Source of the DNA: Halopseudomonas yangmingensis
GTDB lineage: Bacteria; Pseudomonadota; Gammaproteobacteria; Pseudomonadales; Pseudomonadaceae
Reading direction: 5' to 3'
Assembly: GCF_900114825.1 (NCBI RefSeq)
Contig: NZ_FOUI01000015.1
Coordinates: 1 to 64,000 of the forward strand
Length of the DNA: 64,000 nt
Positions 25,127 to 38,027 of this stretch are shown one piece after another; the first letter of the stretch is position 1, and each line of letters starts with the position of its first letter. The position numbers and the translations under genes are program-made. The notes beneath the pieces are model-generated. The model was not told the DNA's origin. It made no database searches and worked only from the letters and a program-made list of their open reading frames with translations.

Positions 25127-26800
25127 TCAGGCGCTGACAGCCAGCAGCTTGCGGGCGTGCGCCAGTGATTCCTCGGTCAGGTCGATGCCGCCAAGCATGC
25201 GTGCCACTTCCTTGATCCGGCCATCGGTGTCGAGTTTGTCTATACAGGTACGCGTGCTGTTCTTATCTTGCTCCTTGCGCACGAACAGGTGCTGATGCCC
25301 CTGTGCAGCAACCTGCGGCAGGTGGGTCACGGTGATTACCTGGCCGCGATTGCCCAGGCGCCGCAGCAGTTGCCCGACAATCTCGGCGGTGGGGCCGCCG
25401 ATACCTACATCCACTTCATCGAACACCAGGCTGGGTACCCGTGAGGTCTGTGCGGTAATTACCTGGATGCCCAGGCTGATACGTGACAATTCGCCACCGG
25501 ACGCCACCTTGGCCAAGGGTTTGGCGGGTTGGCCGGGGTTGGCGCTGACCATGAATTCCACGGACTCCAGGCCCTGCGGCGGATGGTTATCGGCAGCCAG
25601 TTCCTGCAGGCTGATTTCGATGCGCCCGCCGGGCATGCCGAGACGCTGGATTTCCTCGGTGACCGCCGCCGCCAGGCGTGCGGCGGCCTCGCTGCGAATG
25701 CCGGACAGCTGCTGAGCTAACTGTTGGTAGTGCTGACGGTAGGCGGCCAGTTCCTCGCCAAGGCGTTCAATATCGGCATCCTGCTGTTGCAGGCTGTCGA
25801 GTTCGTCGAGCATCTGCTGTTGCAGGGCGGCTAGCTGTTGCGGTTGTATCCGGTGCTTGCGCGCCAGTTCGTAAATGCTGCCGAGACGTTCCTCGACCTG
25901 CTGCTGGCGTTGTGGGTCGGCCTCGAAGTGGTCGAGGTAACGACTCAGCTCGCCAACTGCTTCCTCTACCTGGATTTGCGCACTGGCCAGCAGGGCATGG
26001 GCCTCACCAAGGTGGCGGCTGTGTTCCGCCAGTGCGGTGAGTCGGCCGAGGCTGGCGTTGAGCGCCTGCAGTACGCTGCCGCTGTCGCTTTCGCGGCACA
26101 GGTCGATGACCTGCTGGCAGTTGTGCACTATCTGTTCGGCATTTGCCAGTTGTCGCTGTTCGGACTCCAGACTGTCCAGCTCACCGTCCTGCAGGGCCAG
26201 GTTGTCCAGCTCTTCCAGCTGGTAGCTGAGCAGTTGCTGGCGCGCCTGTTGCTCGTCACCCAGGGTGCTGGCGCGTTGCAGGGCCTGTTCGGTCTGCCGG
26301 CAGCGTTGCGCGGCCAGTTGCACCTGGCGGGCCAATTCCACCGCACCGGCGTATTCATCCAGCAGGCGGCGGTGGGTATCGGTTTTCAGCAGCGACTGGT
26401 GTTCATGCTGGCTGTGGATGTCGATCAGTAGTTCGCCCAAGGCCTTGAGGTCCTGCTGCGGGCAAGGGCTGCCATTGATGTAGCCGCGCGAGCGTCCCTC
26501 TGCGGTGATTACCCGGCGCAGGATCACCTGCTGCTGGTCAGTATCAAGATCGCGCTCGGCAAGCCATTGCTGCGCTTCCGGGATCTGCCGTACATCGAAG
26601 GTGGCAAGAATGTCCGCCTTGTCTGCGCCGGGGCGTACGGCGCCGCTGTCGGCACGGTCACCCAGGGTCAGCGCCAGGGCATCCAGCATGATTGATTTGC
26701 CGGCGCCGGTTTCACCGCTGATGACTGTCATGCCGCTGCTCAACTCGATATCCAGATGGTCGACGATGGCGTAATTGTTGACCGCAAGGTGTATCAGCAT
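25127..26800 (-). CDS. recN: DNA repair protein RecN
   Basis: 557-residue SMC-like ATPase used in double-strand break repair. The Walker A motif GETGAGKS is near residue 31. The ABC signature VASGGELSRISL and the Walker B segment LVFDEVDVGIGG are in the last third. Between them is a long glutamine- and leucine-rich coiled coil. ATG 26800 (MLIHLAVNNYAIVDHLDIEL) is the family start; the open frame continues 57 codons upstream through the grpE promoter region and is not coding there. It is divergent from grpE. Confidence 0.96.
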   Translation of the reverse strand: MLIHLAVNNYAIVDHLDIELSSGMTVISGETGAGKSIMLDALALTLGDRADSGAVRPGADKADILATFDVRQIPEAQQWLAERDLDTDQQQVILRRVITAEGRSRGYINGSPCPQQDLKALGELLIDIHSQHEHQSLLKTDTHRRLLDEYAGAVELARQVQLAAQRCRQTEQALQRASTLGDEQQARQQLLSYQLEELDNLALQDGELDSLESEQRQLANAEQIVHNCQQVIDLCRESDSGSVLQALNASLGRLTALAEHSRHLGEAHALLASAQIQVEEAVGELSRYLDHFEADPQRQQQVEERLGSIYELARKHRIQPQQLAALQQQMLDELDSLQQQDADIERLGEELAAYRQHYQQLAQQLSGIRSEAAARLAAAVTEEIQRLGMPGGRIEISLQELAADNHPPQGLESVEFMVSANPGQPAKPLAKVASGGELSRISLGIQVITAQTSRVPSLVFDEVDVGIGGPTAEIVGQLLRRLGNRGQVITVTHLPQVAAQGHQHLFVRKEQDKNSTRTCIDKLDTDGRIKEVARMLGGIDLTEESLAHARKLLAVSA

Positions 26801-26875
26801 GGCCAGCTCCCGGTAGGCTTTGTCTGGCTTTTTATACAGTAGTTGCAGGTTGTCGACAAGTCCGCTCGACAAACC

Positions 26876-26903
26876 CTTGAAGCTGTCCGCATCGTCCCCA
26901 TAT
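26876..26903 (+). promoter_or_regulatory. Sigma-32 (heat-shock) type promoter for grpE-dnaK-dnaJ
   Basis: CTTGAA at 26876-26881 and CCCCATAT at 26896-26903 are separated by 14 bases. This is close to the RpoH consensus CTTGAAA-N13/14-CCCCATNT. It lies 66 bases upstream of the grpE start, as expected for a heat-shock chaperone operon. Confidence 0.82.
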
Positions 26904-26969
26904 ACAGCCGCATTGCTGCGGGTTATGTCCGCAGATCGGTGGATTGACAGGTTTTTACAGGAGCACAGC

Positions 26970-27527
26970 ATGACCGACGAGATGAACAGCGATCAGCAGC
27001 CTGAAGGGCTGGACGCTGCCACACACACGCCCGAGCTGGACCGCATTGCCGAGCTGGAGGCGCAGTTGGACGAGGCGCGTAATCAAGCGCTGCGTGCCGC
27101 CGCCGAGATGCAGAATGTGCGTCGGCGTGCCGAGCAGGATGTGGAGAAGGCGCACAAGTTTGCCCTGGAGCGTTTTGCCGGTGACCTGTTGCCGGTCCTC
27201 GACAGTCTGGAGCGCGGTATCGAGTTGTCGAATCCGAACGATCCAGCCCTGCGTTCGATGCACGAAGGCATGGAGCTGACCCTGAAAATGTTCCTCGATA
27301 CCCTGTCGCGCTTTAGTGTGGCTGAAGTGAGTCCGCACGGTGAGCCCTTCAACCCGGAGCTGCATCAGGCAATGGCCATGGAGGAGAACCCGGCTTGTGA
27401 GCCGAACACCGTGCTTAAGGTGTTCCAGAAAGGTTACACGCTCAGTGGTCGGCTGTTACGCCCGGCCATGGTGGTGGTCAGCAAGGCGCCCAGCGCGCCG
27501 GCACCCCACATTGACGAGCAGGCTTGA
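26970..27527 (+). CDS. grpE: Nucleotide exchange factor GrpE
   Basis: 185-residue co-chaperone that releases ADP from DnaK. The first 50 residues are acidic and flexible. Residues about 35-80 form the long helix/coiled coil ([20 protein letters not shown]). The C-terminal beta-wing contains [11 protein letters not shown] and [19 protein letters not shown], the family signature. ATG 26970 follows CAGGAG. The gene is first in the grpE-dnaK-dnaJ cluster, with a sigma-32-like promoter upstream. Confidence 0.97.
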   Translation: MTDEMNSDQQPEGLDAATHTPELDRIAELEAQLDEARNQALRAAAEMQNVRRRAEQDVEKAHKFALERFAGDLLPVLDSLERGIELSNPNDPALRSMHEGMELTLKMFLDTLSRFSVAEVSPHGEPFNPELHQAMAMEENPACEPNTVLKVFQKGYTLSGRLLRPAMVVVSKAPSAPAPHIDEQA

Positions 27528-27612
27528 AATTGTTTTGAACGCCCCCATTCAGTGGGCATGACAGATTGAACCCGGCCGCCGGGCGCGGCACTCAGCTTCG
27601 GAGAGAACACAG

Positions 27613-29532
27613 ATGGGCAAGATTATCGGTATCGACCTGGGAACCACCAACTCCTGCGTCGCCATCATGGAAAACGGCACTGCCAAGGTGATCGAGAACG
27701 CCGAAGGCGGTCGCACCACGCCGTCAATCGTGGCTTTCACCAACGACGGTGAAACCCTGGTTGGCCAGTCGGCCAAGCGCCAGTCGGTGACCAACCCGCA
27801 CAACACCCTGTTTGCGGTGAAGCGTCTGATCGGTCGTCGTTTCGACGAGGATGTGGTGCAGAAGGACATCAAGCTGGTGCCCTACAAGATTCTCAAGGCC
27901 GACAATGGCGATGCCTGGGTCGAAGCCCGTGGCGAGAAGATGGCGCCGCCGCAGATCAGCGCCGAAGTGCTGAAGAAGATGAAGAAAACTGCCGAAGACT
28001 ACCTCGGCGAGCCGGTTACCGAAGCCGTAATCACTGTGCCGGCCTACTTCAACGACAGTCAGCGCCAGGCGACCAAGGATGCCGGCCGGATTGCCGGTCT
28101 GGAAGTCAAGCGCATCATCAACGAGCCGACCGCTGCGGCACTGGCCTACGGCATGGACAAGGCGCGTGGCGACTCGACCATCGTGGTCTATGACCTGGGT
28201 GGCGGTACCTTCGACGTGTCGGTGATCGAGATTGCCGAAGTGGATGGCGAGCACCAGTTCGAGGTGTTGGCGACCAACGGTGACACCTTCCTCGGCGGTG
28301 AAGATTTCGACATGCGCCTGATCGACTATCTGGCCGATGAGTTCAAGAAGGAAAACGGCGTTGATCTGCACAATGATCCGCTGGCCCTGCAGCGCCTGAA
28401 AGAGGCTGCCGAGAAGGCCAAGATCGAGCTGTCTTCGAGCACCCAGACCGATGTCAACCTGCCGTACATCACTGCAGACGCCTCGGGTCCCAAGCACCTG
28501 AACGTCAAGGTGACCCGTGCCAAGCTGGAGTCGCTGGTCGAGGATCTGGTCAAGCGCAGTCTGGAGCCGTGCCGCGTAGCCATGAAGGATGCCGGTCTGG
28601 ACGTGTCGGCGATCAATGAAGTGATTCTGGTCGGTGGCCAGACCCGCATGCCGATGGTGCAGAAGGCGGTTACCGAGTTCTTCGGCAAGGAGCCGCGCAA
28701 GGACGTCAACCCGGACGAGGCAGTTGCCGTGGGCGCCGCCATCCAGGGTGCGGTACTGGCCGGTGACGTGAAGGACGTGCTGCTGCTCGACGTGACCCCG
28801 CTGTCGCTGGGTATCGAGACCATGGGCGGTGTGATGACTGCACTGATCGAGAAGAACACCACCATTCCGACCAAAAAGTCGCAGGTGTTCTCCACTGCCG
28901 ATGACAACCAGACAGCCGTTACCATTCACGTGCTGCAGGGTGAGCGCAAGCAGGCCGGGCAGAACAAGTCGCTGGGTCGCTTCGATCTGGCCGATATTCC
29001 GCCGGCGCCGCGCGGTGTGCCGCAGATCGAGGTTAGCTTCGATATCGACGCCAACGGTATCCTTAATGTGTCCGCCAAGGACAAGGCTACCGGCAAGCAG
29101 CAGTCGATCGTGATCAAGGCCTCTTCCGGTCTGAGCGACGAGGAAATCGAAAAGATGGTGCGTGATGCCGAGGCGAATGCCGAGGAAGATCGCAAGTTCG
29201 AGGAGCTGGCGACTGCGCGTAATCAGGGTGACCAGCTGGTGCATGCCACCCGCAAGACCCTGAAGGAAGCAGGTGACAAGGCGACTGATGCCGAGAAGTC
29301 TGCCATCGAGGCCGCCTTGAGCGACCTTGAAGTGGCCATCAAGGGTGACAGCAAGGACGATATCGAGGCGAAAATCAACGCCCTGTCCGAGGCGTCGGCA
29401 CCGCTGGTGCAGAAGATGTACGCCGAGCAGGCGCAGGCTGCCCAGCCGGGTGAGGCGCAAGCGGATGCTGGTAGCGACGGCGCGGATGATGTTGTCGATG
29501 CCGAGTTTGAAGAGGTCAAGGACAACAAGTAA
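27613..29532 (+). CDS. dnaK: Chaperone Hsp70 DnaK
   Basis: 639-residue ATP-dependent chaperone. It begins [20 protein letters not shown]. The nucleotide-binding domain (1-385) contains [12 protein letters not shown] and [11 protein letters not shown]. The linker [15 protein letters not shown] leads to the substrate-binding domain. The C-terminal end is [11 protein letters not shown], the usual EEV-type tail. It is preceded by GGAGA and lies 85 bases after grpE. A strong hairpin separates it from dnaJ. I could not find a second convincing heat-shock promoter directly before it. Confidence 0.98.
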   Translation: MGKIIGIDLGTTNSCVAIMENGTAKVIENAEGGRTTPSIVAFTNDGETLVGQSAKRQSVTNPHNTLFAVKRLIGRRFDEDVVQKDIKLVPYKILKADNGDAWVEARGEKMAPPQISAEVLKKMKKTAEDYLGEPVTEAVITVPAYFNDSQRQATKDAGRIAGLEVKRIINEPTAAALAYGMDKARGDSTIVVYDLGGGTFDVSVIEIAEVDGEHQFEVLATNGDTFLGGEDFDMRLIDYLADEFKKENGVDLHNDPLALQRLKEAAEKAKIELSSSTQTDVNLPYITADASGPKHLNVKVTRAKLESLVEDLVKRSLEPCRVAMKDAGLDVSAINEVILVGGQTRMPMVQKAVTEFFGKEPRKDVNPDEAVAVGAAIQGAVLAGDVKDVLLLDVTPLSLGIETMGGVMTALIEKNTTIPTKKSQVFSTADDNQTAVTIHVLQGERKQAGQNKSLGRFDLADIPPAPRGVPQIEVSFDIDANGILNVSAKDKATGKQQSIVIKASSGLSDEEIEKMVRDAEANAEEDRKFEELATARNQGDQLVHATRKTLKEAGDKATDAEKSAIEAALSDLEVAIKGDSKDDIEAKINALSEASAPLVQKMYAEQAQAAQPGEAQADAGSDGADDVVDAEFEEVKDNK

Positions 29533-29562
29533 GGTCCCGGCCGCCTGGCGGCCCTGAAGCAT

Positions 29563-29609
29563 GCAGCACGGCAACGCGGGACTGGCTCCCGCGTTGCCGT
29601 TTGTGCTGC
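29563..29609 (+). terminator. Strong hairpin between dnaK and dnaJ (partial terminator or processing site)
   Basis: CGGCAACGCGGG (29569-29580) pairs perfectly with CCCGCGTTGCCG (29588-29599). An outer GCAGCAC/GTGCTGC extends the stem across 29563-29609. It is followed by only short U stretches. It could attenuate read-through or set the 3' end of a dnaK transcript, so that less dnaJ is made. dnaJ follows 27 bases later. Confidence 0.6.
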
Positions 29610-29636
29610 CCGAGCGTGGCAGAGGAATGATGAACG

Positions 29637-31591
<1,955 letters not shown>

Positions 31592-31604
31592 CCGGTGCGA
31601 TCTG

Positions 31605-31645
31605 GACCCACAAAAAAACCGGCCAGGCCGGTTTTTTTGTGGGTC
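31605..31645. terminator. Bidirectional terminator between dapB and a convergent gene
   Basis: GACCCACAAAAAAACCGG and CCGGTTTTTTTGTGGGTC form a near-perfect 18-bp stem with the loop CCAGG. Because both strands carry an A tract before and a U tract after the GC core, it can end transcription of dapB (plus) and of the gene at 31653-32429 (minus). Confidence 0.93.
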
Positions 31646-31652
31646 AGGTTTG

Positions 31653-32429
31653 TCAGCCTTGGGCCAGACTCGACACTCTGACTTGTTCGCGTGACAGTTC
31701 GTCAAGGATGCGGGTGTTGCGCTGCAGGTAGAAGGCCGCCATTGAGGGTACCCAGTCTTCGTAGTACTTCAGCAGACGCGGACGAATAAAGTCGTATTGC
31801 TTGTCCAGGCGCTCGAGCCGGGCCTGAAGATCCGGGAACAGCTTGCGCAGTTCGCCGGCTCGTTCTGTGATGCGGTTGTCGAGCATGGTGAACATTCCAT
31901 CCTCGTTGTCCATAAAGTAGACGCCAACCGAGCTGAACATGTTGTTCTGGTACAGCAGCAGAATCTGGCTGATTTCCAGGCTCTGGGCATGCAGGGTCAG
32001 TAGTTCGGCAGGAGCTCCTTCGGTCATTCCTGCATACTCGCTCTCAGCCATGCGATCCAGTTGGCCATGGATCTGCATGATGCGGTTGACGGTAGACAGA
32101 TTGAAGTGGGCTTCTTCTTCAGGCTGGCCTTCCAGTTCGCGGATGGTCAGCTGCAAATTGGCCTTGAGCGCGGACAGTTCGGCGGGCATGCCCAGTGTGC
32201 GCAGGGCGGCATCCATATTGGACAGCGCTTCGTTGTAGCGGATCCGGTTTTCTGGCTCGCGAATCTTTTCGTAAAGGTTGTTGTCGATCAGCAGGTAGGT
32301 GGCAGCGGTATAGCCCTGGCTGCGGAATTCGTGCATGGCCTGCAGTCGCTGCAGGTCAACGGCCTGCGCAACCAGTGGGGCGAAGCAGAAAAGTGCCAGC
32401 AGTATCAGGCGTGAAAGCTGTAGAGCCAT
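31653..32429 (-). CDS. Hypothetical exported protein
   Basis: 258-residue protein I do not recognise. Residues 1-22 are a clear signal peptide (MALQLSRLILLALFCFAPLV, cleavage after AQA). There is no lipobox, so it is probably periplasmic. The mature part is helical, rich in leucine, glutamate and arginine, and has no cysteine. Candidate coiled-coil stretches are around LPDLQARLERLDKQ-like segments in the last third. The start at 32429 was chosen because the upstream extension to 32558 has no hydrophobic signal. It is monocistronic, convergent with dapB and divergent from carA. Confidence 0.75.
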   Translation of the reverse strand: MALQLSRLILLALFCFAPLVAQAVDLQRLQAMHEFRSQGYTAATYLLIDNNLYEKIREPENRIRYNEALSNMDAALRTLGMPAELSALKANLQLTIRELEGQPEEEAHFNLSTVNRIMQIHGQLDRMAESEYAGMTEGAPAELLTLHAQSLEISQILLLYQNNMFSSVGVYFMDNEDGMFTMLDNRITERAGELRKLFPDLQARLERLDKQYDFIRPRLLKYYEDWVPSMAAFYLQRNTRILDELSREQVRVSSLAQG

Positions 32430-32756
32430 GTTCGTTTCCCCAATCCTTAGCGTTTCTTGTTGTTTTGGCATCGCTGCCATGTGCGCCGGCAAGGCTGTTC
32501 TGTGCGCATGGTCGACGCCATGAGGCGTTGTACCACAGATGAAGATGTGATGAAACACGCAGGTCGGGGGGTACGTCTGACCGCAGACGCGTTGGTGCTG
32601 GAAATTTCTTGCGTTGATCGGTAGACTATCGAGCTGATCTGTCTATCCAGCGCGTAATTGACAATGCCTTGCAGCGGGATGTGGTGCCTGACACCCCATT
32701 CCCGCTTTTGTGCAGCCCGAGTTTTGTCAGCAGCGCCAGCACAATCGGAGGTTTTC

Positions 32757-33893
32757 TTGTCCAAGCCAGCTCTTCTAGTCCTCGCCGACGGCAGCGTGTT
32801 TCGCGGTGAGGCCATCGGTGCCGACGGCCATAGCGTCGGCGAGGTCGTGTTCAATACGGCCATGACCGGTTATCAGGAAATACTTACCGACCCCTCTTAT
32901 TCCCGCCAGATCGTCACCCTGACCTACCCGCACATCGGCAACACCGGCGTCACCCCCGAGGATGTCGAGTCGGATCGCGTGCATGCCGCCGGTCTGGTGA
33001 TTCGCGATCTGCCCTTGCTGGCCAGTAGCTGGCGTTTCAAGCAGACCCTGCCGGAGTACCTGAAGGACAATGGGGTGGTGGCGATTGCCGGTATCGATAC
33101 CCGTCGGCTGACCCGCATCCTGCGTGAAAAGGGTTCGCAGAACGGCTGCATCATGGCCGGTGATGACCTCAGCGAGGAGCGTGCGCTTGAGCTGGCGCGC
33201 AGCTTCCCCGGACTGAAGGGCATGGATCTGGCCAGGGAGGTTACAGTCAAGGCACCCTATAAATGGCGCTCCAGCGTCTGGGAGCTGGCCAGTGACAGCC
33301 ATCCGGAACGCACGGCTGCCGAGCTGCCCTACCATGTGGTGGCCTATGACTACGGGGTAAAGACCAACATCCTGCGCATGCTGGTGGCGCGCGGTTGTCG
33401 CCTGACTGTGGTGCCGGCACAGACCCCGGCCAGCGAGGTGCTGGCGCTGAACCCGGACGGTGTGTTCCTGTCCAACGGCCCTGGTGATCCGGAGCCTTGT
33501 GACTACGCGATTACGGCCATCCGCGAGATCCTCGACACCGCTATCCCGGTGTTTGGTATCTGCCTGGGCCATCAGTTGCTGGCGCTGGCCTCCGGGGCGA
33601 AGACGGTGAAGATGGGCCATGGCCACCACGGCGCCAACCACCCGGTTCAGGATCTGGACAGCGGGGTGGTGATGATCACCAGTCAGAACCATGGCTTTGC
33701 CGTGGATGAGGACAGCCTGCCGGACTGCCTGCGCGCTACCCACAAGTCGCTGTTCGACGGCACCCTGCAGGGTATTGAACGCACCGACAAACAGGCTTTC
33801 AGCTTCCAGGGTCACCCCGAAGCCAGTCCCGGCCCGCACGATGTTGCGCCGCTGTTCGACCGTTTCATCGAGGCCATGGCCACGCGCCGCTGA
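32757..33893 (+). CDS. carA: Carbamoyl-phosphate synthase small (glutaminase) subunit
   Basis: 378-residue subunit that hydrolyses glutamine and passes ammonia to CarB, for arginine and pyrimidine synthesis. The N-terminal domain starts [20 protein letters not shown]. The class I glutamine amidotransferase domain has the nucleophile in [12 protein letters not shown] (cysteine near residue 269) and the histidine in [11 protein letters not shown]. The start is TTG 32757, preceded by CGGAGG. An upstream GTG/ATG frame from 32658 has no ribosome site. A TTG-started carA of this length is known in Pseudomonas. carB follows 24 bases later. Confidence 0.96.
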   Translation: MSKPALLVLADGSVFRGEAIGADGHSVGEVVFNTAMTGYQEILTDPSYSRQIVTLTYPHIGNTGVTPEDVESDRVHAAGLVIRDLPLLASSWRFKQTLPEYLKDNGVVAIAGIDTRRLTRILREKGSQNGCIMAGDDLSEERALELARSFPGLKGMDLAREVTVKAPYKWRSSVWELASDSHPERTAAELPYHVVAYDYGVKTNILRMLVARGCRLTVVPAQTPASEVLALNPDGVFLSNGPGDPEPCDYAITAIREILDTAIPVFGICLGHQLLALASGAKTVKMGHGHHGANHPVQDLDSGVVMITSQNHGFAVDEDSLPDCLRATHKSLFDGTLQGIERTDKQAFSFQGHPEASPGPHDVAPLFDRFIEAMATRR

Positions 33894-33917
33894 GCATCCA
33901 AGGATTTGTAGACGACC

Positions 33918-36900
33918 ATGCCAAAACGTACAGACATTCAAAGCATTCTGATCCTCGGCGCCGGCCCCATCGTTATCGGCCAGGCCTGCGAGTTTGACTA
34001 TTCCGGTGCCCAGGCCTGCAAGGCGCTGAAGGAAGAGGGGTTCCGGGTGATTCTGGTGAACTCCAACCCGGCCACCATCATGACCGACCCGGCGATGGCC
34101 GATGCCACCTACATCGAGCCGATCAAATGGCAGACGGTGGAGAAGATTATCGAGAAGGAGCGCCCGGATGCGGTGCTGCCGACCATGGGCGGGCAGACCG
34201 CGCTGAACTGCGCGCTGGATCTGGAAAAGCACGGCGTCCTGGAAAAGTACGGCGTCGAGATGATCGGTGCCAACGCCGACACCATCGACAAGGCCGAGGA
34301 TCGCTCGCGCTTTGACAAGGCGATGAAGTCCATCGGCCTTGAGTGTCCGCGCTCGGGTATCGCGCACAACATGGAAGAGGCCTACGGTGTACTGGATCAG
34401 CTCGGCTTCCCCTGCATCATCCGCCCGTCCTTCACCATGGGTGGCACTGGTGGCGGTATCGCCTACAACCGTGAAGAGTTCGAGGAAATCTGCAACCGCG
34501 GTCTGGACCTGTCGCCGACCAAGGAGCTGCTGATCGACGAGTCGCTGATCGGCTGGAAGGAATACGAGATGGAGGTGGTCCGTGACAAGAAGGACAACTG
34601 CATCATCGTCTGCTCGATCGAGAACTTCGATCCGATGGGCGTGCACACCGGTGACTCGATCACCGTGGCGCCGGCACAGACCCTGACCGACAAGGAATAC
34701 CAGATCATGCGTAACGCCTCGCTGGCGGTACTGCGTGAGATCGGTGTGGAAACCGGCGGCTCCAACGTGCAGTTCGGCATCTGCCCGGATACCGGGCGCA
34801 TGGTGGTGATCGAGATGAACCCGCGGGTATCGCGTTCCTCGGCGCTGGCCTCCAAGGCCACTGGCTTCCCGATTGCCAAGATCGCTGCCAAGCTGGCGGT
34901 CGGCTATACCCTCGACGAACTGCAGAACGACATCACCGGCGGCCGCACGCCGGCCTCCTTCGAGCCGGCGATCGACTACGTGGTGACCAAGATCCCGCGT
35001 TTCGCCTTCGAGAAGTTCCCCAATGCCGATGCCCGCCTGACCACCCAGATGAAGTCGGTGGGCGAGGTGATGGCCATCGGGCGTACCTTCCAGGAATCCA
35101 TGCACAAGGCCCTGCGTGGTCTGGAAGTGGGTGTTTGCGGTCTGGATCCCAAGGTTGATCCGGCCAACAGCGAGGCGCGTACCGAGGTGGTGCGAGAGCT
35201 GACGGTGCCGGGTGCCGAGCGTATCTGGTTTGTCGCCGATGCCTTCCGAATCGGCATGAGCCGTGATGAAGTCTTTGCCCTGACCAAGATCGACCCCTGG
35301 TTCCTGGTGCAGATCGAGGATCTGGTGAGTGAGGAAGAGCAGGTCAAGAGCCTGGGTCTGGCCGATCTGGATCAGGCGCTGATGTTCCGCCTGAAGCGCA
35401 AGGGTTTCTCCGATGCGCGTCTGGCCGAACTGCTGGCAGTGACTGAAAAGAGCCTGCGCAGCCACCGGCAGAAACTCAAGATACACCCGGTATACAAGCG
35501 GGTAGATACCTGCGCCGCCGAGTTTGCCACCGATACGGCCTATATGTACTCGACCTATGAGGAAGAGTGCGAGGCCAATCCCAGCGGCCGCGAGAAGATC
35601 ATGGTGCTGGGTGGTGGCCCGAACCGCATCGGCCAGGGTATTGAATTCGACTACTGCTGTGTACACGCGGCACTGGCGATGCGCGAAGACGGTTATGAAA
35701 CCATTATGGTCAATTGCAACCCGGAAACCGTTTCCACCGACTACGACACCTCCGATCGTCTGTATTTCGAGCCGGTAACTTTGGAAGACGTGCTGGAGAT
35801 TGTCCGCGTCGAACAGCCCAAGGGTGTGATCGTGCAGTATGGCGGCCAAACCCCGCTGAAGCTGGCGCGGGCGCTGGAAGAGGCCGGGGTGCCGATCATC
35901 GGTACCAGTCCCGAGGCGATTGACCGTGCCGAGGACCGTGAGCGTTTCCAGCAGATGGTTGAGCGACTGAATCTGCTGCAGCCGCCGAATGCCACCGCGC
36001 GCAGCGAGGATCAGGCCATCGCCCTGTCGAAGACCATTGGTTATCCGCTGGTGGTGCGCCCGTCCTATGTACTCGGTGGCCGGGCCATGGAGATCGTCTA
36101 CCAGGAAGACGAGCTGCGCCGTTACATGCGTGAGGCGGTCAAGGTGTCCAACGACAGCCCGGTACTGCTCGATCACTTCCTCAATTGCGCCATCGAGGTG
36201 GATATCGACGCGGTGTCCGATGGCACCGACGTGGTGATCGGCGCGATCATGCAGCACATCGAGCAGGCCGGCGTGCACTCGGGTGACTCGGCCTGCTCGT
36301 TGCCACCCTATTCGCTGCCGGCGGTAATCCAGGACCAGATCCGCGAGCAGGTGCGCAAGATGGCGCTGGAGCTCGGCGTGGTCGGTCTGATGAACGTACA
36401 GATGGCGGTGCAGGGCGAAACCATCTATGTCATCGAAGTGAACCCGCGCGCCTCGCGGACTGTGCCCTTCGTATCCAAGTGCATCGGTCAGTCGCTGGCG
36501 AAGATCGCCGCCCGGGTGATGGCCGGCAAAACCCTCAAGGAGCTGGGCTTTACCGAGGAAGTGGTGCCGCCGTATTTCAGCGTCAAGGAGGCGGTGTTCC
36601 CGTTCGCCAAGTTCCCCGGCGTCGATCCGATCCTTGGCCCGGAGATGAAATCCACCGGTGAGGTGATGGGCGTTGGCGACAGCTTTGCCGAGGCCTTTGC
36701 CAAGTCGCAGGTGGGCGCCAACGAGATACTGCCGAACGGCGGCTGTGCCTTCCTCAGTGTGCGTGAGGATGACAAGCCGCATGCTGCCGAGCTGGCCCGC
36801 CAGCTGGTCGAGCTGGGCTTCGAGGTGGTCGCTACCAGCGGTACTGCAGCGGTTATCGAGGCGGCCGGCATAGCCGTGCGCCGGGTCAACAAGGTAACCG

Positions 36901-37133
36901 AGGGGCGTCCGCATATCGTCGACATGATCAAGAACGATCAGGTCAGCCTGGTGATCAACACCACCGAAGGCCGCCAGTCGATTGCCGACTCCTATTCGAT
37001 CCGTCGCAGTGCGCTGCAGCACAAAGTCTATTCGACCACCACCCTGGCCGGTGGCCAGGCGGTGTGCATGGCACTGAAATTCGGCCCGGAGAAGACAGTA
37101 CGTCGCCTCCAGGATCTGCACGCAGGTATCTGA
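33918..37133 (+). CDS. carB: Carbamoyl-phosphate synthase large subunit
   Basis: 1071-residue synthetase with two homologous ATP-grasp halves: residues 1-400 use bicarbonate and 550-935 use carbamate. Each half opens with a glycine-rich motif, [20 protein letters not shown] and [19 protein letters not shown]. The middle oligomerisation domain and a C-terminal MGS-like allosteric domain ([20 protein letters not shown]) are present, so regulation by UMP/ornithine is likely. It forms an operon with carA and is followed by greA two bases after its stop. Confidence 0.98.
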   Translation: MPKRTDIQSILILGAGPIVIGQACEFDYSGAQACKALKEEGFRVILVNSNPATIMTDPAMADATYIEPIKWQTVEKIIEKERPDAVLPTMGGQTALNCALDLEKHGVLEKYGVEMIGANADTIDKAEDRSRFDKAMKSIGLECPRSGIAHNMEEAYGVLDQLGFPCIIRPSFTMGGTGGGIAYNREEFEEICNRGLDLSPTKELLIDESLIGWKEYEMEVVRDKKDNCIIVCSIENFDPMGVHTGDSITVAPAQTLTDKEYQIMRNASLAVLREIGVETGGSNVQFGICPDTGRMVVIEMNPRVSRSSALASKATGFPIAKIAAKLAVGYTLDELQNDITGGRTPASFEPAIDYVVTKIPRFAFEKFPNADARLTTQMKSVGEVMAIGRTFQESMHKALRGLEVGVCGLDPKVDPANSEARTEVVRELTVPGAERIWFVADAFRIGMSRDEVFALTKIDPWFLVQIEDLVSEEEQVKSLGLADLDQALMFRLKRKGFSDARLAELLAVTEKSLRSHRQKLKIHPVYKRVDTCAAEFATDTAYMYSTYEEECEANPSGREKIMVLGGGPNRIGQGIEFDYCCVHAALAMREDGYETIMVNCNPETVSTDYDTSDRLYFEPVTLEDVLEIVRVEQPKGVIVQYGGQTPLKLARALEEAGVPIIGTSPEAIDRAEDRERFQQMVERLNLLQPPNATARSEDQAIALSKTIGYPLVVRPSYVLGGRAMEIVYQEDELRRYMREAVKVSNDSPVLLDHFLNCAIEVDIDAVSDGTDVVIGAIMQHIEQAGVHSGDSACSLPPYSLPAVIQDQIREQVRKMALELGVVGLMNVQMAVQGETIYVIEVNPRASRTVPFVSKCIGQSLAKIAARVMAGKTLKELGFTEEVVPPYFSVKEAVFPFAKFPGVDPILGPEMKSTGEVMGVGDSFAEAFAKSQVGANEILPNGGCAFLSVREDDKPHAAELARQLVELGFEVVATSGTAAVIEAAGIAVRRVNKVTEGRPHIVDMIKNDQVSLVINTTEGRQSIADSYSIRRSALQHKVYSTTTLAGGQAVCMALKFGPEKTVRRLQDLHAGI

Positions 37134-37134
37134 G

Positions 37135-37608
37135 ATGAAGTATCCAATGACCAAACAGGGCGCCGAAGCCCTGGAAGTAGAGCTGAAGCACCTGAAAAGT
37201 GTGGTACGCCCGCAGCTTAGCCAGTCAATTGCCGAGGCGCGTGAGCTGGGTGACCTGAAGGAGAACGCTGAATACCATGCGGCGCGTGAGCAGCAGGGCA
37301 TGGTCGAGGCGCGGATCAGGGATATCGAAGGTCGCCTGGGTAACGCCCAGGTGATCGACGTGACCAGCATTCCGGCCACCGGCAAGGTGATTTTCGGCAC
37401 CACAGTGACCATCGCCAACGTGGATACCGACGAGGAAGTGGTGTACCAGATCGTTGGTGAAGACGAGGCTGATATCAAGCAGGGCAAACTGTCGGTTACT
37501 TCACCGATTGCCCGTGCGCTGATCGGCAAGCACGAGGGCGATGTCGCTGCGGTGCAGACTCCGAGCGGTGTGGTCGAGTATGAAGTTGTCGAGGTACAAC
37601 ACCTGTGA
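37135..37608 (+). CDS. greA: Transcription elongation factor GreA
   Basis: 157-residue factor that restarts backtracked RNA polymerase by stimulating transcript cleavage. The N-terminal coiled coil carries the acidic tip in [18 protein letters not shown] (about residues 37-54). The C-terminal FKBP-like domain has the signature [23 protein letters not shown] 37135 follows the carB stop by one base, so translation is probably coupled. The stop overlaps the start of the next gene. Confidence 0.97.
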   Translation: MKYPMTKQGAEALEVELKHLKSVVRPQLSQSIAEARELGDLKENAEYHAAREQQGMVEARIRDIEGRLGNAQVIDVTSIPATGKVIFGTTVTIANVDTDEEVVYQIVGEDEADIKQGKLSVTSPIARALIGKHEGDVAAVQTPSGVVEYEVVEVQHL

Positions 37609-38021
37609 CCACGGCCGGCAGCAATCTGCGCGGAGGGCGAATCGCCTGGCAACTGGCGCAGACCCTGTGGGTCGGTGGTGTCTGGGTATTGCACTTCGTG
37701 TTGCTGCCGGCGCTGGAGCGTTTCGGGCTGGCGCCCTTGCTGATCGAGGAGATCGGCAGCTTCATGTATCCGCTACTGGTGGGTTTTGCGGCTGTTTGTG
37801 CGCTGTTGCAGGGGCTGGTACTGCTGAGTGCGCTAGGCCGGCGCTGGTGGCAGGATCTGCGTGGGCAGTTGCTGGTGCTGGTGCTGGTCAGTGCCGGCTC
37901 GTTCTTTCTGGCCGGGTTCTGGAAGGACGGCCTGTACTGGCAGATGTTCTGCTTTCTGGTGCTGGCTTTTGCCGGTCTGGTGCTGGTGCTGCAGCCGCGC
38001 CCGGATGAGCGCGGCAACTGA
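37605..38021 (+). CDS. DUF4149-type small membrane protein
   Basis: 138-residue membrane protein with about four hydrophobic helices (from [20 protein letters not shown] to [15 protein letters not shown]). The N-terminal [12 protein letters not shown] and later [13 protein letters not shown] are typical of the DUF4149 family. The function is unknown. The GTG at 37605 overlaps the greA stop (GTGA), so it is translationally coupled. This gene follows greA in other pseudomonads as well. Confidence 0.82.
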   Translation: MTTAGSNLRGGRIAWQLAQTLWVGGVWVLHFVLLPALERFGLAPLLIEEIGSFMYPLLVGFAAVCALLQGLVLLSALGRRWWQDLRGQLLVLVLVSAGSFFLAGFWKDGLYWQMFCFLVLAFAGLVLVLQPRPDERGN

Positions 38022-38027
38022 GTCGCT

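Noticed and set aside
27528-27612. A second heat-shock promoter before dnaK
   Set aside because: TTGAAC and CCCCAT both occur but only two bases apart, far from the needed 13-14.
32775-37694. 1639-codon frame on the minus strand opposite carA-carB
   Set aside because: It is the shadow of a highly conserved plus-strand operon, with histidine/arginine-rich composition and no family likeness.
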